Source: Mimachlamys varia (taxonomy: Eukaryota > Mollusca > Bivalvia > Pectinida > Pectinidae). Taken from it: a DNA stretch of 64,000 bases. The position numbers and the translations under genes are program-made. Each line of letters begins with the position of its first letter. The first letter of the stretch is position 1. A model generated the notes under the pieces. It was not told where the DNA came from, made no database searches, and saw only the letters and a list, made by a program, of their open reading frames with translations. Shown here in pieces: positions 44,886 through 55,799 of the stretch. The stretch is taken from positions 9,180,719 to 9,244,718 of the forward strand of contig OX392541.1 in the NCBI GenBank assembly GCA_947623455.1. The letters run 5' to 3'.

Positions 44886-47690
44886 TATAACTGTGGTAGA
44901 GGGATCCATTGTTATATCGAACCGTGGTAGAGAGATCCATATTTATATCTTACCGACATAGAGAGATCCATTGTTATACTTACCGTGGTAGAGAGATCCA
45001 TTGTTATATCTTACCGTGGTAGAGAGATCCATTGTCATATCTAACTGTGGTAGAGAGATCCATTGTTATATCTAACTGTGGTAGAGAGATCCATTGTTAT
45101 ATCTAACCGTGGTAGAGAGATCCATTGTCATATCTAACTGTGGTAGAGAGATTCATTGTTATATCTAACCGTGGTAGAGAGATCCATTGTTATATCTAAC
45201 CGTGGTAGAGAGATCCATTGTTATACTTACCGTGGTAGAGAGATCCATTGTTATATCTTACCGTGGTAGAGAGATCCATTGTCATATCTAACTGTGGTAG
45301 AGAGATCCATTGTTATATCTAACCGTGGTAGAGAGATCCATTGATATATCTAACCGTGGTAGAGAGATCCATTGTCATATCTAACTGTGGTAGAGAGATC
45401 CATTGTTATATCTAACTGTGGTAGAGAGATCCATTGTCATATCTAACTGTGGTAGAGAGATCCATTGTTATATCTAACTGTGGTAGAGAGATCCATTGTT
45501 ATATCTAACTGTGGTAGAGAGATCCATTGTTATATCTAACTGTGGTAGAGAGATCCATTGTTATATCTAACTGCGGTAGAGAGATCCATTGTTATATCTA
45601 ACCGTGGTAGAGAGATCCATTGTCATATCTAACTGTGGTAGAGAGATCCATTGTTATATCTAACTGTGGTAGAGAGATCCATTGTTATATCTAACTGTGG
45701 TAGAGAGATCCATTGTTATATCTAACTGTGGTAGAGAGATCCATTGTTATATCTAACTGTGGTAGAGGGATCCATTGTTATATCTTACCGTGGTAGAGAG
45801 ATCCATTGTCATATCTAACTGTGGTAGAGAGATCCATTGTTATATCTAACCGTGGTAGAGAGATCCATTGATATATCTAACCGTGGTAGAGAGATCCATT
45901 GTCATATCTAACTGTGGTAGAGAGATCCATTGTTATATCTAACTGTGGTAGAGAGATCCATTGTCATATCTAACTGTGGTAGAGAGATCCATTGTTATAT
46001 CTAACTGTGGTAGAGAGATCCATTGTTATATCTAACTGTGGTAGAGAGATCCATTGTTATATCTAACTGTGGTAGAGAGATCCATTGTTATATCTAACTG
46101 CGGTAGAGAGATCCATTGTTATATCTAACTGTGGTAGAGAGATCCATTGTTATATCTAACCGTGGTAGAGAGATCCATTGTTATATCTAACCGTGGTAGA
46201 GAGATCCATTGTTATATCTAACTGTGGTAGAGAGATCCATTGTTATATCTAACCGTGGTAGAGAGACCCATTGTTATATCTAACTGTGGTAGAGAGATCC
46301 ATTGTTATATCTAACCATGGTAGAGAGATCCATTGTTATATCTAACCGTGGTAGAGAGATCCATATTTATATCTTACCGTGGTAGAGAGATCCATATTTA
46401 TATCTTACCGTGGTAGAGAGATCCATTGTCATATCTAACTGTGGTAGAGATACCCATTGTTATATCTAACCGTGGTAGAGAGATTCATTGTTATATCTAA
46501 CCGTGGTAGAGAGATTCATTGTTATATCTAACCGTGGTAGAGAGATCCACTGTTATATCTTACCGTGGTAGAGAGGGATCCATTGTTATATCTAACTGTG
46601 GTAGAGAGATCCATTGTTATATCTAACCGTGGTAGAGAGATCCATTGTTATATCTAACCGTGGTAGAGGGATCCATTGTTATATCTAACTGTGGTAGAGA
46701 GATCCATTGTTATACTTACCGTGGTAGAGAGATCCATTGTTATATCTTACCGTGGTAGAGAGATCCATTGTTATATCTTACCGTGGTAGAGAGATCCATT
46801 GTTATATCTAACTGTGGTAGAGAGATCCATTGTTATATGTAACTGTGGTGGAGAGATCCATTGTTATATCTAACCGTGGTAGAGAGATCCATTGTTATAT
46901 CTAACTGTGGTAGAGGGATCCATTGTTATATCTAACCGTGGTAGAGAGATCCATTGTTATATCTTACCGTGGTAGAGAGATCCATTGTTATATCTAACTG
47001 TGGTAGAGGGATCCATTGTTATACTTACCGTGGTAGAGAGATCCATTGTTATATCTTACCGTGGTAGAGAGATCCATTGTTATATCTTACCGTGGTAGAG
47101 AGATCCATTGTTATATGTAACCGTGGTGGAGAGATCCATTGTTATATATAACCGTGGTAGAGAGATCCATTGTTATATCTTACCGTGGCAGAGAGAGATC
47201 CATTGTTATATCTAACTGTGGTAGAGAGATCCATTGTTATATCTTACCGTGGCAGAGAGATCCATTGTTATATCTAACTGTGGTAGAGAGATCCATTGTT
47301 ATATCTAACTGTGGTAGAGAGATCCATTGTTATATCTAACCGTGGTAGAGAGATCCATTGTTATATCTAACTGTGGTAGAGAGATCCATTGTTATATCTA
47401 ACTGTGGTAGAGAGAGATCCATTGTTATATGTAACCGTGGTAGAGAGATCAATTGTTATATCTAACTGTGGTAGAGAGATCCATTGTCATATCTAACTGT
47501 GGTAGAGAGATCAATTGATATTTCTAACCGGGGAAGAGAAAGAGAGATCCATTGTTATATCTAACTGTGGTAGAGAGATCCATTGTTATACCTAACTGTG
47601 GTAGAGAGAGATATCTTACCGTGGTAGAGAGATCCATTGTTATATATAACCGTTGTAGAGAGAGATCCATTGTTATATCTTATCATGGTA
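44886..47690. repeat. 31-bp satellite array, about 90 units, with 527-bp higher-order period
   Basis: The unit is about GTGGTAGAGAGATCCATTG + TTATATCTAAC + T/C. Variants (GTCATATC, GATATATC, TTACC, TGCGG, GAGGG) mark individual units. The variant TTGATATATC occurs at 45341 and 45868, exactly 17 x 31 bp apart, with the surrounding variant order repeated. Units decay at both ends. Not coding, since 31 shifts the frame each unit. Confidence 0.95.
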
Positions 47691-47739
47691 GCCGTTAGGG
47701 CTAGTTAAGTTTGAGTCGATAACGCGAGCATTCTCGCCT

Positions 47740-48530
47740 TTTTGCTCACAAACAAACAAACTTCTCGCGCTGACTCTCTCGCATCGTCATATTTCGTGTT
47801 GTCATCCCTCGTCGTAATATTATCGCATTCCCGCCCAAAGCCGTCAAATTCTTACGTTGACGCTCTCGTGCCGTCATATTTCGCGCTGTAACCTCCTCGT
47901 CGTCATATTATCACAGTTACTTTATTGTCGTTTATTATATTGTTACCACTCCATTGTATAACTTCTTGACCGTTATATATTCTCGCGTCACCCGTCCCTC
48001 GCAATATGTCGCTGTCGCTTCCTCATCATCATATTCTTGCGTTGTCGATTAATTGCCCTCATTTTCTCGCGTTGTCGATTACTTGCCGTCATATTATCGC
48101 GTTGTCGATTACTTGCCGTCATATTATCGCGTTGTCGATTATTTTCCGTCATATTATCGCGTTGTCGATTACTTGCCGTCATATTATCGCGTTGTCGATT
48201 ACTTGCCGTCATATTATCGCGTTGTCGATTACTTGCCGTCATATTATCGCGTTGTCGATTACTTGCCGTCATATTATCGCGTTGTCGATTATTTACCGTC
48301 ATATTATCGCGTTGTCGATTACTTGCCGTCATATTCTCGCGTTGTCGATTACTTGCCGTCATATTCTCGCGTTGTCGATTATTTACCGTCATATTATCGC
48401 GTTGTCGATTACTTGCCGTCATATTATCGCGTTGTCGATTACTTGCCGTCATATTATCGCGTTGTCGATTACTTGTCGTCATATTATCGCGTTGTCGATT
48501 ACTTGCGGTCGTATTGTCGCTTCCTCCTCG
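47740..48530. repeat. 30-bp satellite array, homogeneous core with decayed left flank
   Basis: The core unit GTTGTCGATTACTTGCCGTC + ATATTATCGC repeats about 15 times from 48068. From 47740 the same words (CGTCATATTATC, CTCGCGTTG) occur at irregular spacing. A 30-bp unit with few stops leaves long frames open on both strands. Confidence 0.93.
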
Positions 48531-49254
48531 TCCTATTTTGCATTTCGACTCCCACGCAGGCCTATACATGGTTTGTCACGTTTGTCGACCTTTATGACAT
48601 TCAGTCATTATACATATGTATGTGTGTAAAATACAATTGTACATTAATGTATAATACCTTAAAGAAAATTTTACTTTTGATTTAAGATGTTACATGTGCA
48701 GGTACAGTTGATGCAATATAACGAGATCATAGTACCATAAACTGGCATCCTTAATACATCAACTAAGTCAATGTTAGTCTTCCGTCAATATAATCTTCTG
48801 TCTGGCTTACGTAAACTTCAACTGATTGAATTCTAAATTCAATTTAAATCTTTTAATAAAAACACATATTGAAGAGCAACAAATATACATTATTATCCAG
48901 TTAAGTGTTTTATTTGCCACGAGAGAAAGCAAAAATACAAATAAAAAAGATATATGTATTATTGTTGTTGTTTTTAATGAACGAATGACTTGTTTTGGTT
49001 TTAGAAACACTCGATTGTCTGATACACAGTATAGATGTAGCACCTTTTGCACGAAGATTACACTATGCTTATCATTGGAACACGAAACATGCTTATTTTT
49101 ACATTATTGATTGTTTATAGAAACTACTAACTTTATAAAACTCCTTACCCGTATTTATCGTCTAAACCTCTACCGACCCATGGCCAGTTTCGTGCTTAGG
49201 CTTATATTAATTACCGACTCATAAATTGTCACCTAACTTTAATATAACAAAAAG
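48531..49254. other. Intergenic DNA, nothing recognised
   Basis: Short frames only; no domain or repeat partner seen. Confidence 0.35.
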
Positions 49255-49500
49255 GGAGGTCGGGTGGTGCAATGGATAGCGAAATTATATGTACCTCTCA
49301 CCAAGGCGGCCGTGGTTCGATTTCCTAGCCGGACGTAAAAAGATAAGGGGGTCACCTGCCCGACCACGTAGGTTTTCTCCTGGTGCTCCGGTTTTCTTCC
49401 ACAATAAGACCCTTTACGCATCCAGGCCAACAAGAGTGATTAATATAAGTTGAATAACTTGTTCCATAACTTTTGTCAAATGAATCAAGTTTGAAATATC
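49255..49500 (+). mobile_element. tRNA-derived SINE, near full length
   Basis: A-box-like GGTGGTGCAATGGATAGC, B-box-like GTGGTTCGATTTCC, core GGTCACCTGCCCGACCACGT + AGGTTTTCTCCTGGTGCTCC, tail CAGGCCAACAAGAGTG...TTGAATAACTTGTTCCATAA. This is the most complete copy of the family also seen at 9530 and 36127. Confidence 0.8.
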
Positions 49501-50235
49501 CACAAAATTTGAAAAACCTACTAAGCTGAATTAAAGAACATTACTGATTTCTAACTTTGTGTAAATGTGCATTGACAAACAAATAATCTGTAAAAAAAAA
49601 GTCGTTGAGCAATCAACCAAAGTTGAACACGGGTATAACTTTTGTGTAAAATATAACTTATGTAAAAGTGAACTGTAAAAGGAAAATCACACACTGTAAT
49701 ATCTACACTCGTATAGGAATTATCACACATGTACTGCAATGTACGTAAAATATATTTCCAACTGATTATTAGAAAATACTGTTAACAATAAAAAAAGATA
49801 TGATTTGATATGATATGGACATTTTTTTCATCAATAGTAAGTTATCAGTAATTCACATTCATAAATAAATAAAATTAATGTAGATATAGAGGACTGATTA
49901 TTACATGAGGTAACTGCAGTAGACCGCAATCTCTGCAAAAAGAGTTGTCGTTCCTGAAACTCACCTTGTCGACATCAAGGAGTGACGAAAGTATTAGAAC
50001 ACTTTGTGAATTAAACTACAAACGCCATGTTAATTTGCAGCTAACTACTGCTCAAGAAAAAAACGCACAAAAGATTCTCAACATTTGCATACGTGAAAGT
50101 GAGGTGTTGGAAATAGAAATTTTAAGATTTGAGTTTATGCGTATATAAATCCGAATTTTAAACTTTAAATGGAATCACCCATGTTTGACGAAAAATAGCA
50201 TTTCTACAATAATAACATCCTAAATAGTATCCTCA

Positions 50236-50481
50236 ATATCCAGGGGTTTCTCTCATCTACGCTCTCTACACCCCTGGAATATGTCATGGCAAACCTGAAG
50301 GCACGCCGATAGCAGTTTGATTGGTCTGGGGTGAAAAATCCTGACCAATAGATTGACTTGATACATTCTGTCCTTCGAGGATTACTAAGGAACGACTCGG
50401 CACCCGACTGAAAGCTGATCATTTTTGCTATGATATATTCCAGGGGTGTAGAGAGCGTAGGTGAGTGTAACTCCTGGATAT
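50236..50481. mobile_element. MITE with about 55-bp TIRs beside the 416-aa gene
   Basis: The ends ATATCCAGG...CTACGCTCTCTACACCCCTGGA and TCCAGGGGTGTAGAGAGCG...CCTGGATAT are inverted repeats. It is 246 bp and non-coding, located 165 bp past the stop of the 416-aa gene. Confidence 0.75.
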
Positions 50482-50645
50482 CGAGGACGTCGGTATAACG
50501 AACTTCATGAATAACGAGCTTCCTGAATATAGAGTTCCCTGAACAGCAATATTCTTGAAAACCGTTCTCAGATTAATTAAAAACAAAGTTGAATAAAACA
50601 TGCATTGATATTACATCTTATGTAAAAAATTAATAAAGTCACTTA

Positions 50646-51896
50646 TTAGTTTGAACACCAAACGCCAATCATAAAAAATAAATTAAGAAGAATAACTACA
50701 GGTAAAATGTCAAGCCATCTAACAGGTTTATGGGGACGTCTATGCGGACGCAAAAACTCGCTCTTACGTTTGGCAATGGGACACTGTTGATTGGCCAGTT
50801 CTTGAGAATTGTGGGAGCATTCTCGCGCCAAAGCTGTCTGTTTGGTCGTGTCGAAGTTTGGATCGTATGACGGTTGTATGTCTAATTTTTTGGCCACTAT
50901 TCCGAGATAAGCGTCGTCTATTCCAAGAAATTGCACATAAGGGAACGAGATAGCAAATTTGCGTGCTACGTCATGAGACACAATGTACGCCCCGCCCCCT
51001 ATATAAGGTGGGAAAAAGTCGTACGGATATTGGTCAAATGTAAGCGACCAGACGGTCTCGTGACGGCGGTATGGTACAGCTCTACTGGCCAATGTTCCGG
51101 CGAACACACCCTTGTTTTTATGCTGAAACACAGCTCGTATATGTTTGAAGATTTTATCGTGGTGAACATAGTAGTCATCATCTACAAAAAACAATATGGA
51201 CGCATCCCTACAGAAGGCGTTGACCCAGTTGTAGGCCATGACTGTTTTTAAGGTATTGTTTAGGTAAGTATCGACGAAGTCTTCCTGTATAATGTCTTTA
51301 AACTTACGACTTTCTATGTCAACAAATTCCTGATAGGTAGCGTTATATCCCAATATATAAACTTGTTTAATACGGCCAAGCAACTTGGTTTTCTTTAATA
51401 ATGCTCTTTGTGTTTTTCGTAAATTAAAATTACCCGCAAATGATTTGACTAACATAATCATATTTCTGTTTCTCTTCTCGTCCCTGGGAAACGTGCATGG
51501 ATTGGGTAAATGAAGATACCGGAAGTTGTGTAAATGAATTTTCTGATGTATTTCCGGAATTGAATTATTTTTATCAATTTGATCATGCACAGCTTGCTTC
51601 AAATCAAAATCGGCCGGATAAGAAAAGTTTTTCGGGTCGTACTTTAGAAATGTCTCATAAACTTCCTCTGTAGTATTGGGTGTAGGAATTGAGGAGGTGA
51701 CTGATAACTCTGAAGACGAAGAGCTATTTGACGTCACGTTGGACATGCGTCGCGACACAGAAGCGGTGGTCAGCAATTTGAAAGGTTCTGGAGTAACTCC
51801 GTTTTGTTGATCCATGGTGTACATGAACCCTATCAAGAACCCGGATGATCCAACCAGCATGGCGCTCATTAGCGCCCGGATAAGTTTACCATGCAT
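50646..51896 (-). CDS. Single-domain GT31 beta-1,3-glycosyltransferase with C-terminal hydrophobic helix
   Basis: A 416-aa protein: signal anchor at about 7-27, a Ser/Thr-rich stem (about 44-75) suited to O-glycosylation, a SYP leader at 92-94, and one GT31 domain at about 143-365. The catalytic DDD is intact at 239-241 followed by YYV, with EDFVDTYLNNTLKT and PPYIGGGAYIVS. The RxxW tryptophan is leucine (L167) and DDVYLG is DDAYLG (A329). The end of the domain (ECSH..., CPIAKRKSEF) resembles the linker after unit 1 of the two-domain proteins, as if unit 2 were absent. A second hydrophobic segment at 395-412 ends the protein, giving possible double anchoring. A 5'UTR intron (52152-55664) is proposed. 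Likely an active Golgi enzyme; sugars unknown. Confidence 0.92.
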   Translation of the reverse strand: MHGKLIRALMSAMLVGSSGFLIGFMYTMDQQNGVTPEPFKLLTTASVSRRMSNVTSNSSSSSELSVTSSIPTPNTTEEVYETFLKYDPKNFSYPADFDLKQAVHDQIDKNNSIPEIHQKIHLHNFRYLHLPNPCTFPRDEKRNRNMIMLVKSFAGNFNLRKTQRALLKKTKLLGRIKQVYILGYNATYQEFVDIESRKFKDIIQEDFVDTYLNNTLKTVMAYNWVNAFCRDASILFFVDDDYYVHHDKIFKHIRAVFQHKNKGVFAGTLASRAVPYRRHETVWSLTFDQYPYDFFPPYIGGGAYIVSHDVARKFAISFPYVQFLGIDDAYLGIVAKKLDIQPSYDPNFDTTKQTALARECSHNSQELANQQCPIAKRKSEFLRPHRRPHKPVRWLDILPVVILLNLFFMIGVWCSN

Positions 51897-52151
51897 CGTT
51901 ACGTCATGCCTCGCAGACCAATGAACAACTCTCAGCTAAGACTTCCCGAAATTTCCGTCACATTTTTGTTGATGAGTTTTTTGTTAGGTTTTACACTCTG
52001 ATAGGATACACATATTCCACACTCTTAGGAAACGCTGGTAACGATTCAGTTCACGGAAAAGACGCAACATCCTGGATAACAGGATAAACGGGATATGACG
52101 TCACAGCCACGGGAAAGTACATCCGGGTCATAATATCTGGATTTTGAACAC

Positions 52152-55100
52152 CTGGAAAAAAAATCACATTCGTTAGACAAATTGGTAGCGTCATCAAAGA
52201 AAGTTTCACAATTGACAATAAACATTAACTTTACGACTTCTTGAAAATCACGCTCTGCAAAATATTTCTAGAGAAGTAATACAGCTTAAATTAAGAAAAC
52301 ACGAATCTGGAACAGAAGGTCAAAAGCCAGAACGGATACCTCCAATTATTATACACAATACCATAGTTAGTACAATTATATTCAAAACAAAATTAAGGGT
52401 CGCTTACTGTCTGTTTGAAACACATGGCCCTGAAATGTTTTTTATACGGCTAGTTTTGGAGTTATGTTTTCACTTTTTTGGGATTTAGACAAATTGACGA
52501 TCAATGCCCCCTAAATGGTCATATACATCGAAAGAGCGGCAAGATCCCAATGTCGTAAAATCGTCTCCACCTAACTTGTTCGCATCAGAAATCATTTTTA
52601 TTTTCAAAATCTACCTGCGGATTATCTGCGTCATTAGAAACACATATAGACAGCTAAAATCACCGACAGGTCAGAATGAGACGTCAACAAATCAATATAA
52701 TTATTATAAACATGTGGAAAACTTGGAAATGGCATGTGTTTTACATGTAGAGGATCTTACACGAGTGTTAAAGGCCCAATATACGTAACTTTCGGTAAAA
52801 CTTGAAGCTAAAATTAAGACTTATAACTTATTATTTTTATAGATTTAGTTAAGATTAACTGATATCAGCAATATTCGAACCGTCTTCTACCTTCGGTTTG
52901 TTGTTGAAGTGGGCCCCACCTGGATTATTTTCAATTCTTTGGATTTTTTTGTCAAGAGTTTCTTGTGAGTTACCGCTCAGGTTTACTTCGTATTAGGCTC
53001 ATTTTTGCATGGGTATCAACTGGATTTTTTTTCAGAATATTTCAGAATCACGAAAATTTCCCTGAAGTTACGTATATTGGGCCTTTAATATGTAATATTG
53101 AATTCATTGAAAGAGTTCATTGAATACAAAATTACATGGACATTCATTATAACAAAGAATATATAGAAACATATTTCTTGTGTTTCCAATGAATTTCCTC
53201 TAAAACGGAAGACTTATGTTTCACTAGAGAAACAACAGCTGACTCTACCAATACCGTGACGTCATTTGTATATGACGTCACACGAGTTCCCACAATAACA
53301 AGCTCAAGACGCATAGTTATTGTACGTGTGCTAGGTTATTTACATTACACCCCAATATAGCACGAATAATGGCCCGTGCTATATATAATAAAATATTATC
53401 TACCACGGACATAGATAACAATATAATTCCGTACATATGCTGATGAATAAAAATGGCCCGTTTTATCTGAAATTGATAAGCTCGTTTGATACAGTCAATA
53501 TACAAATGTCACACTCGTGTTCGATTATATATATTGCACGGCAAAACACCTGTTCTTTATATCTATTAATTAAATGTGGTATTATATAGTATATATGTGT
53601 TGATCTTTTCCTATCTTATAAATTATAAAATTGGTATTCCTTATAAATAGGGACCCACGTATCATTGCCACAAATGTCATTCGTTTTTTTTCTGCTAGAT
53701 TGATCAAAGTGTTGACACATATTTAAAAACAAATTGCGCGACTGGAATCTTTAATATTCACCCTTACTACACTCCAACATTATGACGCAATTATCTACAG
53801 TTTGTAACAAGAATAACGCTATTTCTATGTACATAATGTCGCGTTTTAAATGAGCTTGACTCTTGAGTCTGTAGACTCTAGCGCAAAATACCTTAGGAGT
53901 TTAAGAGATTTTAACACAAATCCCGAAAAATACTTACAACAAAAGCAGCTGTTTCGAACAAAATCACTACCACAGCTGTTCGATAGATTTTAGAAATACA
54001 AGCATGGATACATTCTGGCCCCATCCATCATGAGATATATAAACATTAGACCCGAGGAAAATGTGAAAATGTATTCATATGCACGGTACATTTTACATGA
54101 ATAATTTTGATAAGATCGCGATAAAGTATGTATATAAATATATAAATAACAACTTTTGACTTCTCAGGAATGTAAGCACGTGTAAATATAATCAGTACTG
54201 ATATCAATACCCAGCCTCCAATATGGCTCCGTACTGGCCAGGTATGAATCGATCCATGGACGTACCATGCCTCGTAATGGAGCAAAATCGGTGTGATTCC
54301 GACTACGTTTTCGCAGGTAAATAATTAGTCCAGCTTATAATTAGCTTGATCATCTAAGACCTTGGTTACAGAGCCCTTACACCCATTTTTCATTTATTTT
54401 TTCTCATTAGAAATCTTAGTGCGACTTGAATATTCGTAGAATCGTCCAGAGGTATTCCGCTGGTACAATTTATAGATGCCAGTCAGTTAGATACCCGGAT
54501 GTTTACTCGGAACATAATCAATATTGCTCATCTGGAACTATAACGCCAGCAGGACTTGATGAATCGGCTCGAGATATTCCGATTGGCACAATATGATGTT
54601 AATTAGTATACCCGTACTCAGAACAATAACATCACGTACCCATCAATATCTCCATGGTTACGTATAGGGTTCCTATCAAATGCTATATACTAAGTTCATT
54701 ATGCCAGTACTGTTATATCGATTCCTGTATTTTCACGATTATTACCTCTTGTTCGTTTTATTGAAACATTGATCAATAAAACAATGACTATAGCACTAAA
54801 ACTCGTGGCGCAGTATTCAAACAATGTAATATTTGTAATTTGTGTATGCAAAGTGCCTGGAAACACCACACACAAAACAACCTTTCAACAGAAAAGTATA
54901 TTACGTAATATCGGAGACGTATATACGTCTCTGGTAATATGCGTCTCCGCTTTCATCAAAACGTACATAAATATATATAAGTATAGGTTCCTTTGTTGAT
55001 CTATATTAGTTCTTTAAGGAGGCCCTTTCTTTTATTTTCGATGTCATGGCTTGCATTGTTTTACTGGCCTCGTCTGTTGTACTAGCATAGTGATATATGC

Positions 55101-55664
55101 TGTTTCCAAAACGTGTGTGCAATGAAAACAAACAGTTCTATGTAGACTTGCTTAGAGATCGCCATTTTATACTTTATACATATATATATTTATTAGCATT
55201 TGATAAAATTAATTTGATATAATCTTTTAGAGCATATAAAAGAACACATACACATATTGTCTGCCAGGCTTAATTAATGTCTAAATATAGATACATTACA
55301 TGTTACTGACCTATTATTCGACGGGTACCCTCAAGGCTACGGTCATCAACATGTACATACACTAATACAGTATATACCATTTTGAAGGAATTAGCTACCC
55401 CGGTTGAGCTGGGTTCACAGCTCAGCCCGACTATTTATAAACTAGCTACTGTCGCTTATTTTACCTGTATACTGATCATGATCCGACCGCTGCCGCTTGC
55501 CGCGTGGTATTGTGTTCATCATCTTGAAATAGCCCAGTGAACCTACTCATATATCAGATATACACACGTGACGATCTATATGAAAGTATTAGTGTATAAT
55601 ATAGTATATATACCTGATCTCCCTGTGTTATACCTAGCGTACCTAGTTAGAGTGAAGAGCTTAC
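52152..55664 (-). other. Candidate 3.5-kb 5'UTR intron of the 416-aa gene
   Basis: The acceptor TTTTTTTTCCAG lies 255 bp before the ATG and a consensus donor CTCAG|GTAAGC ends an exon beginning at 55665. The first exon would be about 55665-55790. It contains the MITE at 52772-53084. Splice sites are consensus, but the pairing is inference. Confidence 0.45.
52772..53084. mobile_element. MITE with AGGCCCAATATACGTAA termini and TTAA duplication, copy B
   Basis: The termini AGGCCCAATATACGTAACTT and AGTTACGTATATTGGGCCT are inverted repeats, flanked on both sides by TTAA (52768-52771 and 53085-53088). A TTAA duplication is typical of piggyBac-type transposition. Same family as 39818-40183. Confidence 0.85.
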
Positions 55665-55799
55665 CTGAGCCGAGTGACGAACTGGGTTTACACACACTGT
55701 GTCACACTGGTCCTGCGTCTGCCAATCTTGGGCCATTTCGATAACATCCTGCCGAGGTACTCCGCCATGTTCTATCGCCACGTGACACTAACAGCCAGG

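Noticed and set aside
44886..48530. Possible CRISPR array
   Set aside because: Units are contiguous with no unique spacers, and the genome is eukaryotic.
48006..48685. Overlapping frames of 186-210 codons on + and 193 codons on - over the 30-bp array
   Set aside because: They exist only because the unit is divisible by three and lacks stops; composition is pure repeat on both strands.
50931..51251. 106-codon plus-strand frame opposite the 416-aa gene
   Set aside because: Antisense shadow of the GT31 coding region; similar shadows occur opposite the other GT31 genes.
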